Below are positions 36,599 to 45,460 of a stretch of DNA of 64,000 bases, piece by piece (the first letter of the stretch is position 1; each line of letters starts with the position of its first letter). The notes under the pieces are model-generated. The model worked only from the letters and a program-made list of their open reading frames with translations. It had not been told where the DNA came from and did not search any database. Origin of the DNA: Alphaproteobacteria bacterium (lineage in GTDB: Bacteria; Pseudomonadota; Alphaproteobacteria; GCA-2731375); NCBI GenBank assembly GCA_030746295.1, contig JASLMY010000003.1:29950-93949 (forward strand). The letters run 5' to 3'. A program made the position numbers and the translations under genes.

Positions 36599-37492
36599 TC
36601 AGCTGCCACCGAGCCGCGCGCTCACGGCCTCGTGGAATTGGCGGATGGCCTCGATATGGGCGTCGGCACCACCAATGCCGGCGCGCATGGAATCGAGGCA
36701 GACGTGACTGCAGCCGAGCCGGACCAGCTCGGCCGCCGCCTCGGCCCATTCCTCGGGCGCCCGGTTGGCGTGCCTGATCCAGGCCTCGATGGGAAAGGCG
36801 GCGGGATCGCGGCCGGCCTCGCGAAGATAGCCGTGCATGGTCTCGATCTGGCCGCCCATCCCCGGATCGCCGGCGTCGAGCTCCATCAACCAGCCGTCGG
36901 CGAGCCGGGCAATCCGGCGCAATACCCGGTCGGCCGCGCCGCCGAACCAGATCGGGATCGGCCGCTGCACCGGCAACGGCTTGATGCCGGCGTCCGTGAT
37001 CGTGTGCCACTCGCCCTGGAAGGTGATGGTCTCGTGGGTCCAGAGCTGACGCATGACCTCGACTTGCTCTTCCGAGCGTCGGCCGCGGTTGCGGAAATTC
37101 TCGTCCAGGGCCTCGTATTCGACCTCGTTCCAGCCGACGCCGATGCCGAGGCGGAAGCGGCCGCCACTCAAGACATCCAGCGCCGCCGCCTGTTTCGCCA
37201 CCAGTGCCGTCTGCCGCTGCGGCAGCACCAGGATCCCGGTCATGAACTCGATCCGTTTCGTGATCGCGGCCAGGTGGCTGAACAGCACGAACGGCTCGTG
37301 GAAGATGTCGACGCTGGAATAGGGCCCGCTCCAACCGGGGCGGCTTTCCGGATTGGCGCCGAGCACGTGCTCGAAGCAGAGCATGTGGTCGTAGCCGAGC
37401 GCTTCCGCCGCTTGGGCGTAGTCGCGGACCTTGACCGGGTCGTCGCCGATTTCGGTCTGTGGAAAGACGACACCTAGATTCATTTCCAGCAT
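36599..37492 (-). CDS. LLM-class flavin-dependent oxidoreductase
   Basis: 297-residue luciferase-like TIM-barrel flavoprotein using F420 or FMN. It shows GYDHMLCFEHVLGANPE, MTGILVLPQRQTALVAKQAAALDVLSGG (split over residues 85-110), and GIGVGWNEVEYEAL, the usual signature of this family. The substrate is not determined. Convergent with the aldolase/SDR gene and upstream of nothing co-directional except the RND genes, which lie further 5' on the same strand. Confidence 0.9.
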   Translation of the reverse strand: MLEMNLGVVFPQTEIGDDPVKVRDYAQAAEALGYDHMLCFEHVLGANPESRPGWSGPYSSVDIFHEPFVLFSHLAAITKRIEFMTGILVLPQRQTALVAKQAAALDVLSGGRFRLGIGVGWNEVEYEALDENFRNRGRRSEEQVEVMRQLWTHETITFQGEWHTITDAGIKPLPVQRPIPIWFGGAADRVLRRIARLADGWLMELDAGDPGMGGQIETMHGYLREAGRDPAAFPIEAWIRHANRAPEEWAEAAAELVRLGCSHVCLDSMRAGIGGADAHIEAIRQFHEAVSARLGGS

Positions 37493-37512
37493 TCCTCCCT
37501 CTTTGCCGCCGC

Positions 37513-40500
37513 CTACTCCGCCGCCTTGTCGAACGCCGGGTCGGTGGCCGCCTCGTATTCCCTGAGCTCGCGGTCCAGGCGCACGCCGGCATAGGCGCGC
37601 GGCGGCCGCAAGGGCGCCAACAGCCTATAGATGACCGGGATCAACACCAGCGTGAAGACGGTGGCGATGCCGAGGCCGCCGAACACGACCCAGCCGATGG
37701 CGCCCCGCGCCTCGGCCCCTGGGCCGCTGCCGAGGATCAGCGGCAGGGCGCCGAGCACGGTCGACAGCATCGTCATCATCACCGGCCTGAGCCGGGTGAT
37801 CGCTGCGGTTCGAATGGCGCTCTCGACGCCGTGACCGCGGTCGCGCAGCTGATCGGCGAACTCGACCACCAGGATACCGTTCTTCGCCATCAGTCCGACC
37901 AGCAGCACCAGGCCGATCTGGCTGTAGATGTTCAGGCTGGTGCCCGTGAGCTGGAGGGCGAAGACGGCGGCGGCGAGGCCGAACGGCACCGTCAGTACGA
38001 TGACGAAGGCGCTGAAGAAACTCTCGAACTGGGCCGCCAGCACCAGCAGCACGACGAGGATGGCGATGGCGAAGGTGATCGCCACCTCGTACGAGGTGTC
38101 CTGCAGGGTCGCCGCCTCGTTGATGAAGCGAAGACCGATGCTCGCCGGCAGGACCTCGTCGGCCAGCGCCTCGATGTCGGCGATCGCCCGCTCCAGCGTA
38201 TAACCGGGCCTGAGCGGCGCGTCGATCTCGATGGCGCGCTTCTGGCCGGCCCGGTCCAGCTCGGCAGCCACCCCCACTTCCACCAGGGTGATGAAGGCGG
38301 AGAGCGGCACCAGCTCGCCCGACGAGGTGGCCACGAACAGGTTGCCGAGGTCGCTCGGGTCGTCGATCGAGCCCGCCGCCGATTCGACCCGCACCGGGAT
38401 CGAGCGATCGTCGACATTGAGCTCCGCGACCTCGAAGCCGTCGACCATGGCGCGCAGCGTGTCGGCGATGCCCTCGACCGGCACGCCCAGATCCTCCGCC
38501 CGGCGCCGGTCCACCTTGACCGAAAGCTGCGGCTGGGTCTGCTGGTACTCGATCTCGGGGTCTTCGAGCTGCGGTATGCGCTCGTGCAGCGCCACCAGGA
38601 AGGCGTCGGCCGCGGCGGCGATCTCGGCATAGTCGGAGCCGGTGAGCGTGAACTCGACGCGACCGCCGGTCCGCCACAGGTTCAGGCTGTTGGGGGTACG
38701 GAGCCGCGCCGTCGCGCCCGGAATGGCCTTCAGCGGGGCCCTGAGCGCACGGGCGATCTCTTCCTGGCTGCGGCTCCGCTCCGACCATGGCGCCAGCGGC
38801 GCGATGATATAGACGCGATTGAGGTCCCAGCGGCCGACGATGGTGAAGACGTTGTCGATCTCGCCGCGCTCGCGCAAAGGCTCCAGAAGCGCTTCCGCCG
38901 CCGCCGCCTGGCGGTCCATGTAGTCGAGGCCGACGCCGTCGGGGCCCTGCATGTAGATCAGGATCGCGCCCCGGTCCTCGACCGGCAGCAGCTCGCGCTT
39001 GACCGTCTGGAAGACCGCTGTGGCCGAGAGCGCCAACACGGCGGCGGCGCCGAGGACCAGGACCGGGGCGCCGAGCGTGAAATCGAGGAACCGCCGATAG
39101 AGGCCCTCGACGGCGCCTCCCAACCGCGCCATCGGGCTCGGCCGCGAGACCTCCCGCACCGCCGCCGGCGCCGGTATCCTGGCGGCCAGCATCGGACAGA
39201 GCGTCAGCGCGACGAAGGAGGAAATCGCGACCGCGATCGCGAGCACGAAGCCGAATTCGCTGAAGAGGCGGCCGGCCATGCTCGGCAGAAAGGCGATCGG
39301 CAGGAAGACCGAGATCAGGGTCGCGGTGGTGGCGAGAACGGCGAAGAACACCTGCCGGGTGCCGATGACGGCGGCGGCCAGTGGCTTCTGCCCACCCTTG
39401 CGCTGGCGCTGGATGTTCTCGATCACGACGATGGCGTCGTCGACGATCATGCCCGTCGCCAACACCAAGGCCGGCAGCGTCAGAATGTTGATCGAGAAAC
39501 CGATCAGCCAGATCGCCCCGATCGTGCCGACGAGCGCAATCGGAATAGTGAGGGCGGGAATGAGCGTCGGACGAAGCGCGCCCATAAAGAGGTAGATCAC
39601 CGCCACCACGACCAGCACGGCGAGCGCCAAGCTGACGATCACCTCGTGGATCGAGCCGCGGATGAAACGGGCGTCGTCGGAGATCTTGATGATCCGGGCG
39701 TCGTCGAGACGGCGGTTCAGGCGGCGCATGGCCTCGCCTACCGCATCGGAGATGGCGATGGTGTTCGAGCGCGCCCTCCGGATAATGCCGAGGCCGATCA
39801 CCTTACGGCCGTTCAAGAGACTGTGGCTCAAGGGTTCGGCGGGGCCATAGATCGCTTGCGCCACGTCACCGAGGCGAACGTCGTCTCGCAGCGACAGCCG
39901 CTCGATATCGGCGGGGCGCCAGACCGAGGCGTCGGCCCTGACCAGCAGCATCTGATCGTCGGACTTGAAGCTGCCGGCGGGCACGTCCAGGTCGGTGCTG
40001 CGAAGCAGCTCCGCGACGTCGTTCACCGAGACCCCGTAGCTCGCCAGCCGCATCGGGTCGACGACGACCCGCAGGACTTGCTCGCGGTCGCCGAAGAGGG
40101 ACACCGTCGCCACGCCTGCGATGGAAGCCAGCTCGGGCGCCACGTCGTCCTCGGCCAGGCGGGTCAGCTCTTCCTGCGACAGGCGGTTGCTCAAGAGGGC
40201 CAAGCGGATGATCGGTGAGGCGTCGTTGTCGGCCTTGATGACGACGACGTCCTCGACGCCTTCGGGCAGCTGGCGCTCGATTCTGTCGACCGCTTGGCGA
40301 ATGTCGTTCGCGGCCACGTCGAGGTCGACATTGGCGTAGAACTCGGCGCGGATGCGGGCGTTGTCCTCTTCGCTCGCGGCCTTGATCGTCTTCACGCCGG
40401 AGACCCGCGCCACCGCGCCCTCGATGACGCTGGTGACCTCGGCGTCCATGGTCTCGGGCGAGGCACCGTCGAAGAAGGCCCGGACCGTGACCACGGGCCG

Positions 40501-40635
40501 ATCGACGTCGGGCAACTCGCGGACCTCGACGCCGAGAAGGGCGCCCAGGCCGGCGACCACGATCAGCAGGTTCAAGACCACGATCAGGGTTGGCCGGCGG
40601 ACGGCGAGGGCCGGCAGATCGCTGAACCGGGCCAT
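37513..40635 (-). CDS. RND efflux transporter permease (AcrB/MexB superfamily)
   Basis: 1040 residues with the RND layout: an N-terminal transmembrane helix, two large periplasmic loops and two sets of membrane helices. VGTIGAIWLIGFSINILTLP and ATGMIVDDAIVVIENIQRQR hold the conserved TM4 acidic residues for proton relay. GLMAKNGILVVEFADQLRD is the matching second-half motif. It exports drugs or other hydrophobic compounds, with its adaptor (40.6-41.8 kb) and an outer-membrane factor encoded elsewhere. The start ATG 40635 lies 9 bp after the adaptor stop. Confidence 0.96.
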   Translation of the reverse strand: MARFSDLPALAVRRPTLIVVLNLLIVVAGLGALLGVEVRELPDVDRPVVTVRAFFDGASPETMDAEVTSVIEGAVARVSGVKTIKAASEEDNARIRAEFYANVDLDVAANDIRQAVDRIERQLPEGVEDVVVIKADNDASPIIRLALLSNRLSQEELTRLAEDDVAPELASIAGVATVSLFGDREQVLRVVVDPMRLASYGVSVNDVAELLRSTDLDVPAGSFKSDDQMLLVRADASVWRPADIERLSLRDDVRLGDVAQAIYGPAEPLSHSLLNGRKVIGLGIIRRARSNTIAISDAVGEAMRRLNRRLDDARIIKISDDARFIRGSIHEVIVSLALAVLVVVAVIYLFMGALRPTLIPALTIPIALVGTIGAIWLIGFSINILTLPALVLATGMIVDDAIVVIENIQRQRKGGQKPLAAAVIGTRQVFFAVLATTATLISVFLPIAFLPSMAGRLFSEFGFVLAIAVAISSFVALTLCPMLAARIPAPAAVREVSRPSPMARLGGAVEGLYRRFLDFTLGAPVLVLGAAAVLALSATAVFQTVKRELLPVEDRGAILIYMQGPDGVGLDYMDRQAAAAEALLEPLRERGEIDNVFTIVGRWDLNRVYIIAPLAPWSERSRSQEEIARALRAPLKAIPGATARLRTPNSLNLWRTGGRVEFTLTGSDYAEIAAAADAFLVALHERIPQLEDPEIEYQQTQPQLSVKVDRRRAEDLGVPVEGIADTLRAMVDGFEVAELNVDDRSIPVRVESAAGSIDDPSDLGNLFVATSSGELVPLSAFITLVEVGVAAELDRAGQKRAIEIDAPLRPGYTLERAIADIEALADEVLPASIGLRFINEAATLQDTSYEVAITFAIAILVVLLVLAAQFESFFSAFVIVLTVPFGLAAAVFALQLTGTSLNIYSQIGLVLLVGLMAKNGILVVEFADQLRDRGHGVESAIRTAAITRLRPVMMTMLSTVLGALPLILGSGPGAEARGAIGWVVFGGLGIATVFTLVLIPVIYRLLAPLRPPRAYAGVRLDRELREYEAATDPAFDKAAE

Positions 40636-40644
40636 TACCGGCGC

Positions 40645-41757
40645 CTATCCATCTTTCGCCGCCCCCGGTCGTCCGGCCCCATCGGTCCCGACCATGGCGG
40701 CCTTCACCGCCTGTCCGAGACGCAGCCCCTGGACGCCTTCCACCACGATCAGGTCGCCCGCCCCTAGCGGCCCGTCCACCAGCACGCGGCCGCCGTCACG
40801 GCGCACCAGCTTGACGAAGACCTTCTCCACCTTGTCCCCGGCGACCCGCCAAAGATAGGCACCGTCGCGGCTCCACAGGACGGAGACCTCCGGGACGCTC
40901 GGATAGGCCCGGCCGATGAAATCCAACCGCACCTCGAAGGAGCTGCCGGGACGAATGGCGTCTTCCTGATTGGGGATTCTCGCCTGCACCTTCAATGAGC
41001 GCATCGCCTTGTCGATCCGGCTCCCCGTTGCGGTGACGGTACCTTCGATGGCCTGGTCCGGCGAGGACCACGGCTTGACCGAGACCGTGTCGCCGACCCG
41101 AAGGCGGGCCGCGTAATCCTCGGGCACGGTGAATTCGACCAGCAGGGAGGAGCGGTCGTCGAGGGTCGCGACCAGCGTCTCCTCGCTGACCCGATCGCCG
41201 CGGTCGAGCTCGGTCATGCCGACGACGCCGTCGAAGGGCGCCGAGACGGTCCGATCCTGAAGGTCGGCCCTGGCCTGATCGCGGCGCAGCGTGGCGCCCT
41301 CGAGCTCGGACAGCGCGGTCTCGTGCCGCGCCTGCGAGGCGTGGCCGGAGCGTGCCAGCCTTTCCAGGCGCTTGACTTGGCGCTCCGCCTCCTTGACCGC
41401 GACATCGGCCAAGCGGACGGCGAGCCGCTGGTGCTTGTCGTCGAGCCTGAGCAGGGGCTGGCCCTTGGTGACACGTTGCTCGGCCTTGAAGGCGACCGCC
41501 ACGACCTCGCCGGCGACCGAGGGATGGATCGAGGCCGAGCGGATCGCCTTGCCGGTGCCGATGACACGCAGCGTGTCGCGGTCTGCCGCCAGATCGATCG
41601 CCTCGACCACGACCGGCGTCGCCGCCTGGCGTCGGCTCGTCTGTTTGCCGCCGCCGTCCCCCGGACCCGAGGTATCCCGACCGGCATACCACCACCAGCC
41701 CCCCGCCAGAGCGACGGCGAGAACGGCGACGATGATGAATTGCAGGCGCAGCGGCAT
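40645..41757 (-). CDS. RND efflux periplasmic adaptor subunit (MFP family)
   Basis: 370 residues. An N-terminal membrane anchor (LQFIIVAVLAVALAGGWWWY) is followed by a lipoyl half (SIHPSVAGEVVAVAFKAEQR), a short alpha-hairpin (about 110-165), the second lipoyl half (TVSAPFDGVVGMTELDRGDR), and a beta-barrel. It links the RND permease to the outer-membrane channel. First gene of the two-gene efflux operon. ATG 41757 (MPLRLQFIIV) is chosen; upstream in-frame codons look non-coding. Confidence 0.94.
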   Translation of the reverse strand: MPLRLQFIIVAVLAVALAGGWWWYAGRDTSGPGDGGGKQTSRRQAATPVVVEAIDLAADRDTLRVIGTGKAIRSASIHPSVAGEVVAVAFKAEQRVTKGQPLLRLDDKHQRLAVRLADVAVKEAERQVKRLERLARSGHASQARHETALSELEGATLRRDQARADLQDRTVSAPFDGVVGMTELDRGDRVSEETLVATLDDRSSLLVEFTVPEDYAARLRVGDTVSVKPWSSPDQAIEGTVTATGSRIDKAMRSLKVQARIPNQEDAIRPGSSFEVRLDFIGRAYPSVPEVSVLWSRDGAYLWRVAGDKVEKVFVKLVRRDGGRVLVDGPLGAGDLIVVEGVQGLRLGQAVKAAMVGTDGAGRPGAAKDG

Positions 41758-41928
41758 CGAGATGGCCCGATTAGTGTGAAACCAGGGATATTCGGCGCAA
41801 ACCGATTGAATCACAACATGTTAGCGCAGAAGCCCGGGCAGGCGGGCGGGAAGGAGCGGTCTCGAAGGAGACCGTCCGAGAGTCGCCCTGCCGGCGCCGA
41901 ACGGCTTGCGATGCCGCGGGCGGCGAGG

Positions 41929-42168
41929 CTACAGCCCGATGGCCGCGGCCGCGAACAGCATCACGTAGGCGCAGTTGCCGCAGACGACCTGCACCATCGG
42001 AATGTGGTCGCCCGCCGTCGTTTCCCGACCATCGGCCTGTAGCGAGGGTGGCGCGATAATGTCGCCCGTGAGCCAATGATGGTGGTCGCAGATCGGGCAT
42101 TGAATGGCGCCTCCTCGCCCGTGTATCCAGTTGTCGACCTTTTGGACGCTCGCTTGATCCAACGGCAT
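41929..42168 (-). CDS. Small zinc-binding-like protein, unknown function
   Basis: 79 residues. CPICDHHHWLTGD and VVCGNCAYVMLFAAAAIGL give two CxxC pairs about 40 residues apart, a zinc-ribbon pattern similar to small phage-derived and hypothetical proteins. ATG 42168 has GGAG ten bases upstream. Function is not known. It precedes the RND operon on the same strand, with 171 bp between. Confidence 0.7.
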   Translation of the reverse strand: MPLDQASVQKVDNWIHGRGGAIQCPICDHHHWLTGDIIAPPSLQADGRETTAGDHIPMVQVVCGNCAYVMLFAAAAIGL

Positions 42169-42394
42169 TGTCTCGCTCTCCGTTTCGGCGGCGCTTGCAG
42201 TCTGCCACAAATCCGCCTTGGGCGTCTAAAAACGATCCTGCCAGCCGGCCGGCCCGGAGCCGGGGCGGCGCCAGAAGAATGCGTGCGGCACAGGGCCGGA
42301 CGCGTTACGATTGGCCGAATGGGCGGTGCCCGGTCGGGCGATCGGCCAGAATGGCTTCGTATGGGTAAGGTAACAGGCGCCGGAGGAAGCTACG

Positions 42395-42595
42395 ATGATG
42401 TCGCAAAAAATTGGTGATTTTCCGATCTGGGCCGCGATCGTGCCGTTTGCCCCCGCCGCCCTCTGCATGTGGCTCGGGCTCGGCTTCCCAGAATCGCTAT
42501 TGGTCTATCTCGGCCTCGCATCGGTGCTGGCCATATTGGTCCAGCTCGACCGCATCGAGAGGCAGTTGGAGCAACTGAACGACCGGTCGAGTTAG
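42395..42595 (+). CDS. Small membrane protein, unknown function
   Basis: 66 residues with two closely spaced hydrophobic stretches (FPIWAAIVPFAPAALCMWLG and LLVYLGLASVLAILVQL) and a charged C-terminus (DRIERQLEQLNDRSS) that could form a short coiled coil. A GGAGGAAG ribosome site stands 7 bases before the first of two ATGs. I do not recognise the family. Confidence 0.6.
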   Translation: MMSQKIGDFPIWAAIVPFAPAALCMWLGLGFPESLLVYLGLASVLAILVQLDRIERQLEQLNDRSS

Positions 42596-42731
42596 ATTGC
42601 CGCCCAGAATCTCGACGCCATGACGGAAGGTCGTGCCCGTCGTCGCCTCGGCCGACCGAGTGGCCGAAGGAGTGGCGGCGCGGATCACAGCAAGCGCCGA
42701 GCCGGGTTTCAACGACGGGAGGATGGCCAAG

Positions 42732-43367
42732 ATGATCTATGAGCTGCGCACCTACACGATGAAGCCGGGCATGGCGGCGACGGCGGCCAACCACTCGGCC
42801 GAGGTCGGCCGCGACGTCCGCGGCGACGACTACGGCAAGCTCGAGGGCTATTGGGTTACCGAGATCGGGCCTTTGAACCAGGTCATGCACCTGTGGAGCT
42901 TCGCCGATATGGAGGAGCGAGCGCGCCTCAAGGCGGAGCTGGCACAGAACGAGCGTTGGAACACCGAGTATTTGCCGAAGATGCGGCCGATGCTGGTCCG
43001 CCAGGACAATAGGATCCTGAACGGCATCATCGGTCCCACGCCGCCGGAAAGCGAGGGCAACGTGTACGAGTTCCGCGCCTATCGGCTGGTCCCGGGCGGG
43101 CTGAAAGGGTGGCGGGCGGCATTCGAGGAGGCGCTTCCCGTCCGCGAGCGGCACTCGAAGATCGTCGGCCTCTGGTCGTCGGAAGCCGGTCAGCCGAACG
43201 AGGTCTGCCACATCTGGGCCTACCCCAGCCTCGATGGCCGGGCCGCGGTTCGCGAGGCGGTCGGCGCCGACCCCGATTGGCACACCTTCCTCGACAAAGC
43301 CTTGCCGCTGATCGAGGAGATGCATTCGACGATCATGGTCCCGGCCAAGCACTCGCCACTGAAGTAG
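42732..43367 (+). CDS. NIPSNAP family protein
   Basis: 211 residues containing two ferredoxin-like NIPSNAP modules: MIYELRTYTMKPGMAATAAN onward and NVYEFRAYRLVPGGLKGWRA onward. GPLNQVMHLWSFADMEER is the conserved first-module core. ATG 42732 is chosen because GGGAGG lies eight bases upstream and family members start MIYELRTYT; ATG 42723 has the ribosome site too close. Its function is not well established. Confidence 0.86.
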   Translation: MIYELRTYTMKPGMAATAANHSAEVGRDVRGDDYGKLEGYWVTEIGPLNQVMHLWSFADMEERARLKAELAQNERWNTEYLPKMRPMLVRQDNRILNGIIGPTPPESEGNVYEFRAYRLVPGGLKGWRAAFEEALPVRERHSKIVGLWSSEAGQPNEVCHIWAYPSLDGRAAVREAVGADPDWHTFLDKALPLIEEMHSTIMVPAKHSPLK

Positions 43368-43521
43368 CGCCCCCGGATCGACCGCGAGCGACAAGCTGAA
43401 CGTCGGATGAACGGACGGCTCAGCCGACATTCAGATCGGCTGTGGGAAACTGCCCGTGCGATCGATGACGACGCGGCCCGGTCGTCTGGATCGTGACATA
43501 GTCCCAGGCGGAGGCGGCCAC

Positions 43522-44064
43522 ATGCCGACCACGGATCATCGGAGCCTCACCAGGGGGGCGCTCGCACCGCTCGCGTTAGTGCTCGCGCTCGGTGCCTGCA
43601 CCGGCGTCAGCAGCACGTCGTTGCTGACCGATGTCGACAAGCGGTTGATGAACGAGGCGGCCCAACAGGCGCTCGAAAGCAATAAGGTCGGCGAGAGCCG
43701 GTACTGGAAGAACCCCGACACGGGCCATCTTGGCACCGTGACGCCGTTGAAGACCCTGACGGCGGAGTCACCCCGTCCCTGCCGGCGCTACCAACAGACG
43801 CTGACGGTCGCCGGAGCCACCCGGCTCGCCCACGACACCGCCTGCCGCCAACCGAACGGTGCCTGGCTGAGCGCCCTTAACGGGGCGTTCGCCGGTTTCG
43901 ACAGCTACCGCTCGTCGTACCGGGCGGCGCAGGACGCTTGGGGCCACCATCACCACGACTATCCACACTACGGCTTCGGGCATCACCGCTGGCGCGGCGG
44001 CCACGGCCGGAGACGTCATCACCACGGCCACGGGCTTTTGTTCGGCTACGGCCACTACTTCTGA
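43522..44064 (+). CDS. Surface lipoprotein of the RT0821/Lpp0805 type with His-rich tail
   Basis: 180 residues. The lipobox LGAC follows a hydrophobic signal (LAPLALVLALGAC). The middle matches the 17-kDa-antigen-like family: ALESNKVGESRYWKNPDTGH, LGTVTPLKTL, PCRRYQQTLTV, TACRQPNGAW. After residue 140 the protein becomes unusually rich in His, Gly and Arg (15 or more His in about 40 residues), which could bind metal. ATG 43522 has AGGCGGAGG upstream. Probably outer-membrane anchored. Confidence 0.8.
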   Translation: MPTTDHRSLTRGALAPLALVLALGACTGVSSTSLLTDVDKRLMNEAAQQALESNKVGESRYWKNPDTGHLGTVTPLKTLTAESPRPCRRYQQTLTVAGATRLAHDTACRQPNGAWLSALNGAFAGFDSYRSSYRAAQDAWGHHHHDYPHYGFGHHRWRGGHGRRRHHHGHGLLFGYGHYF

Positions 44065-44108
44065 TCTGGGATCGATCGCGGGCGCACCGGTCGCGAACCG
44101 GCCGGGTC

Positions 44109-44291
44109 TCAGGAATTGACCAGACTTACGATGACCCGACCGCGGCCGCGCTTGACGACATAGCCCCGACGCGGCAGGCCCTTGATCTTGCCGTCCGCGA
44201 TCAACTTCATGACGGTGGTGGCGATGGCGTCCGCCGTCTCGTCCGCGGGTGCCGCCTTCTTCCGTGCCGGGCGAGATGTCTGCCGAGCCAT
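44109..44291 (-). CDS. Small basic protein, unknown function
   Basis: 60 residues. A Lys/Arg/Ala-rich N-terminus (ARQTSRPARKKAAPADET) is followed by a compact half (MKLIADGKIKGLPRRGYVV). The charge pattern suggests nucleic-acid binding, but I do not recognise a family. A GGGGGAAG ribosome site supports the start at 44291. Confidence 0.55.
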   Translation of the reverse strand: MARQTSRPARKKAAPADETADAIATTVMKLIADGKIKGLPRRGYVVKRGRGRVIVSLVNS

Positions 44292-44388
44292 GAACGCTTC
44301 CCCCTATTTGCCTTGATCGCGCGCCGACCTCCGAGCAGCGGCGGCACCCCTCACCAAGGCTTGGAAGATGCATACCTATCGTCCGTGC

Positions 44389-44402
44389 GTTGATACGTCA
44401 AC
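44389..44402. promoter_or_regulatory. Small dyad GTTGA-TACG-TCAAC
   Basis: A perfect 5-4-5 inverted repeat in the AT-richer part of the divergent gap between the small basic protein and the glyoxalase gene. It may be a regulator site; it is short enough to be chance. Confidence 0.3.
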
Positions 44403-44537
44403 AAATCAACCACAGGATGGATCAGCGGGCTCGCCGCGCCACGCCGACGTTGCGCCGTCGAAAGCAGCGATTGCGCCCGGCGCGACAGATGCTAAGAATG
44501 ACGGAACCCCTCCCCGACAAAACGAAAGAAGCCTCAT

Positions 44538-44978
44538 ATGCGATATCTCCACACCATGGTGCGGGTCTCGAACATCGACGAGACGCTGGATTTCTTCTGC
44601 GACAAGCTCGGCATGGTCGAGGTCCGTCGCATCGACAGCGAGAAGGGCCGCTATACCAACGTCTTCCTGGCGGCACCGGAGGACGAGGACGCCGCCAAGG
44701 CGACCAAGGCGCCGCTCTTGGAGCTGACCTGCAACTGGGATCCGGAGGAGTACACCGGTGGGCGCAACTTCGGCCATCTCGCCTTTCAGGTCGACGACAT
44801 CTACGCCACCTGCCAGAAGCTGATGGATGCCGGCATCACTATCAACCGGCCGCCGCGCGACGGCTACATGGCCTTCATCCGCTCGCCGGACAACATCTCC
44901 ATCGAGCTGTTGCAGAACGGCGATGCGCTGCCGGCGCAGGAGCCCTGGTCGTCGATGGAGAACACCGGCGCCTGGTAG
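44538..44978 (+). CDS. gloA: Lactoylglutathione lyase (glyoxalase I family)
   Basis: 146-residue single-domain VOC protein. [56 protein letters not shown] and [11 protein letters not shown] match GloA, with metal ligands His6, Glu (in LLELT), His (in FGHLAF) and Glu (in SIELLQ). It turns the methylglyoxal-glutathione hemithioacetal into lactoylglutathione. A short acidic insertion ([10 protein letters not shown]) is slightly unusual. Confidence 0.9.
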   Translation: MRYLHTMVRVSNIDETLDFFCDKLGMVEVRRIDSEKGRYTNVFLAAPEDEDAAKATKAPLLELTCNWDPEEYTGGRNFGHLAFQVDDIYATCQKLMDAGITINRPPRDGYMAFIRSPDNISIELLQNGDALPAQEPWSSMENTGAW

Positions 44979-44992
44979 GGCGGCGCGTCGGC

Positions 44993-45337
44993 CTAGCCGC
45001 TCGGTCCGAAGATGCCGATCCCGAAGCGGACGCCGGCACGATCGTTGATGGCGAGACCCTTGTCGTCGCGCTGGTAGGCGACGTTGTCGATATCGGTCTC
45101 GGGCGGCAAGACGGTGATCCCCACCGTGTTCTCGATCGCGAAGACACGGGTCCGCGGCTCGTCGTCGCGCGTGAAGGACGCCGCCTGCTTCTCGTAGAGG
45201 AAGAGGTAGCCGGTCGCGCGTAGCGCCTGATCGGTGGCCGCCTCGACTTCGCCGATGAAGTGGCGGCGAATGTCTTCCTGAAAACGCCGATGCTCGACGA
45301 TGTGAATCTTGTCTCCCGGTTCCAGTACCATTGCCAT
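44993..45337 (-). CDS. Conserved hypothetical protein
   Basis: 114 residues (EPGDKIHIVEHRRFQEDIRR, FIGEVEAATDQALRATGYLF, DTDIDN-type loop in PPETDIDNVAYQRDD). No signal peptide, membrane segment or known motif is seen; it looks like a small soluble beta-rich protein. ATG 45337 is chosen after a GAGAGAGGGG ribosome site; ATG 45331 is also possible. I do not recognise its family. Convergent with gloA, 14 bp apart. Confidence 0.6.
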   Translation of the reverse strand: MAMVLEPGDKIHIVEHRRFQEDIRRHFIGEVEAATDQALRATGYLFLYEKQAASFTRDDEPRTRVFAIENTVGITVLPPETDIDNVAYQRDDKGLAINDRAGVRFGIGIFGPSG

Positions 45338-45460
45338 CTCGCCAACCCCTCTCTCGGTGCCCGTTCGATGTCGGCACGGCCGGCCGAGCCCACTCGAACC
45401 GAGCACATTCTGTCGCCAGAGGCACGGCCGGGCGGTGATCGAGATCAATGAGGCGCGGGC

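Noticed and set aside
37459..40218. 919-codon open frame antisense to the RND permease
   Set aside because: The permease is intact; the antisense translation is charged, repetitive and without domains.
41857..41874. CGGTCTC/GAGACCG hairpin upstream of the RND adaptor
   Set aside because: Stable stem but no T-tract on either strand, so not an intrinsic terminator; no other role is supported.
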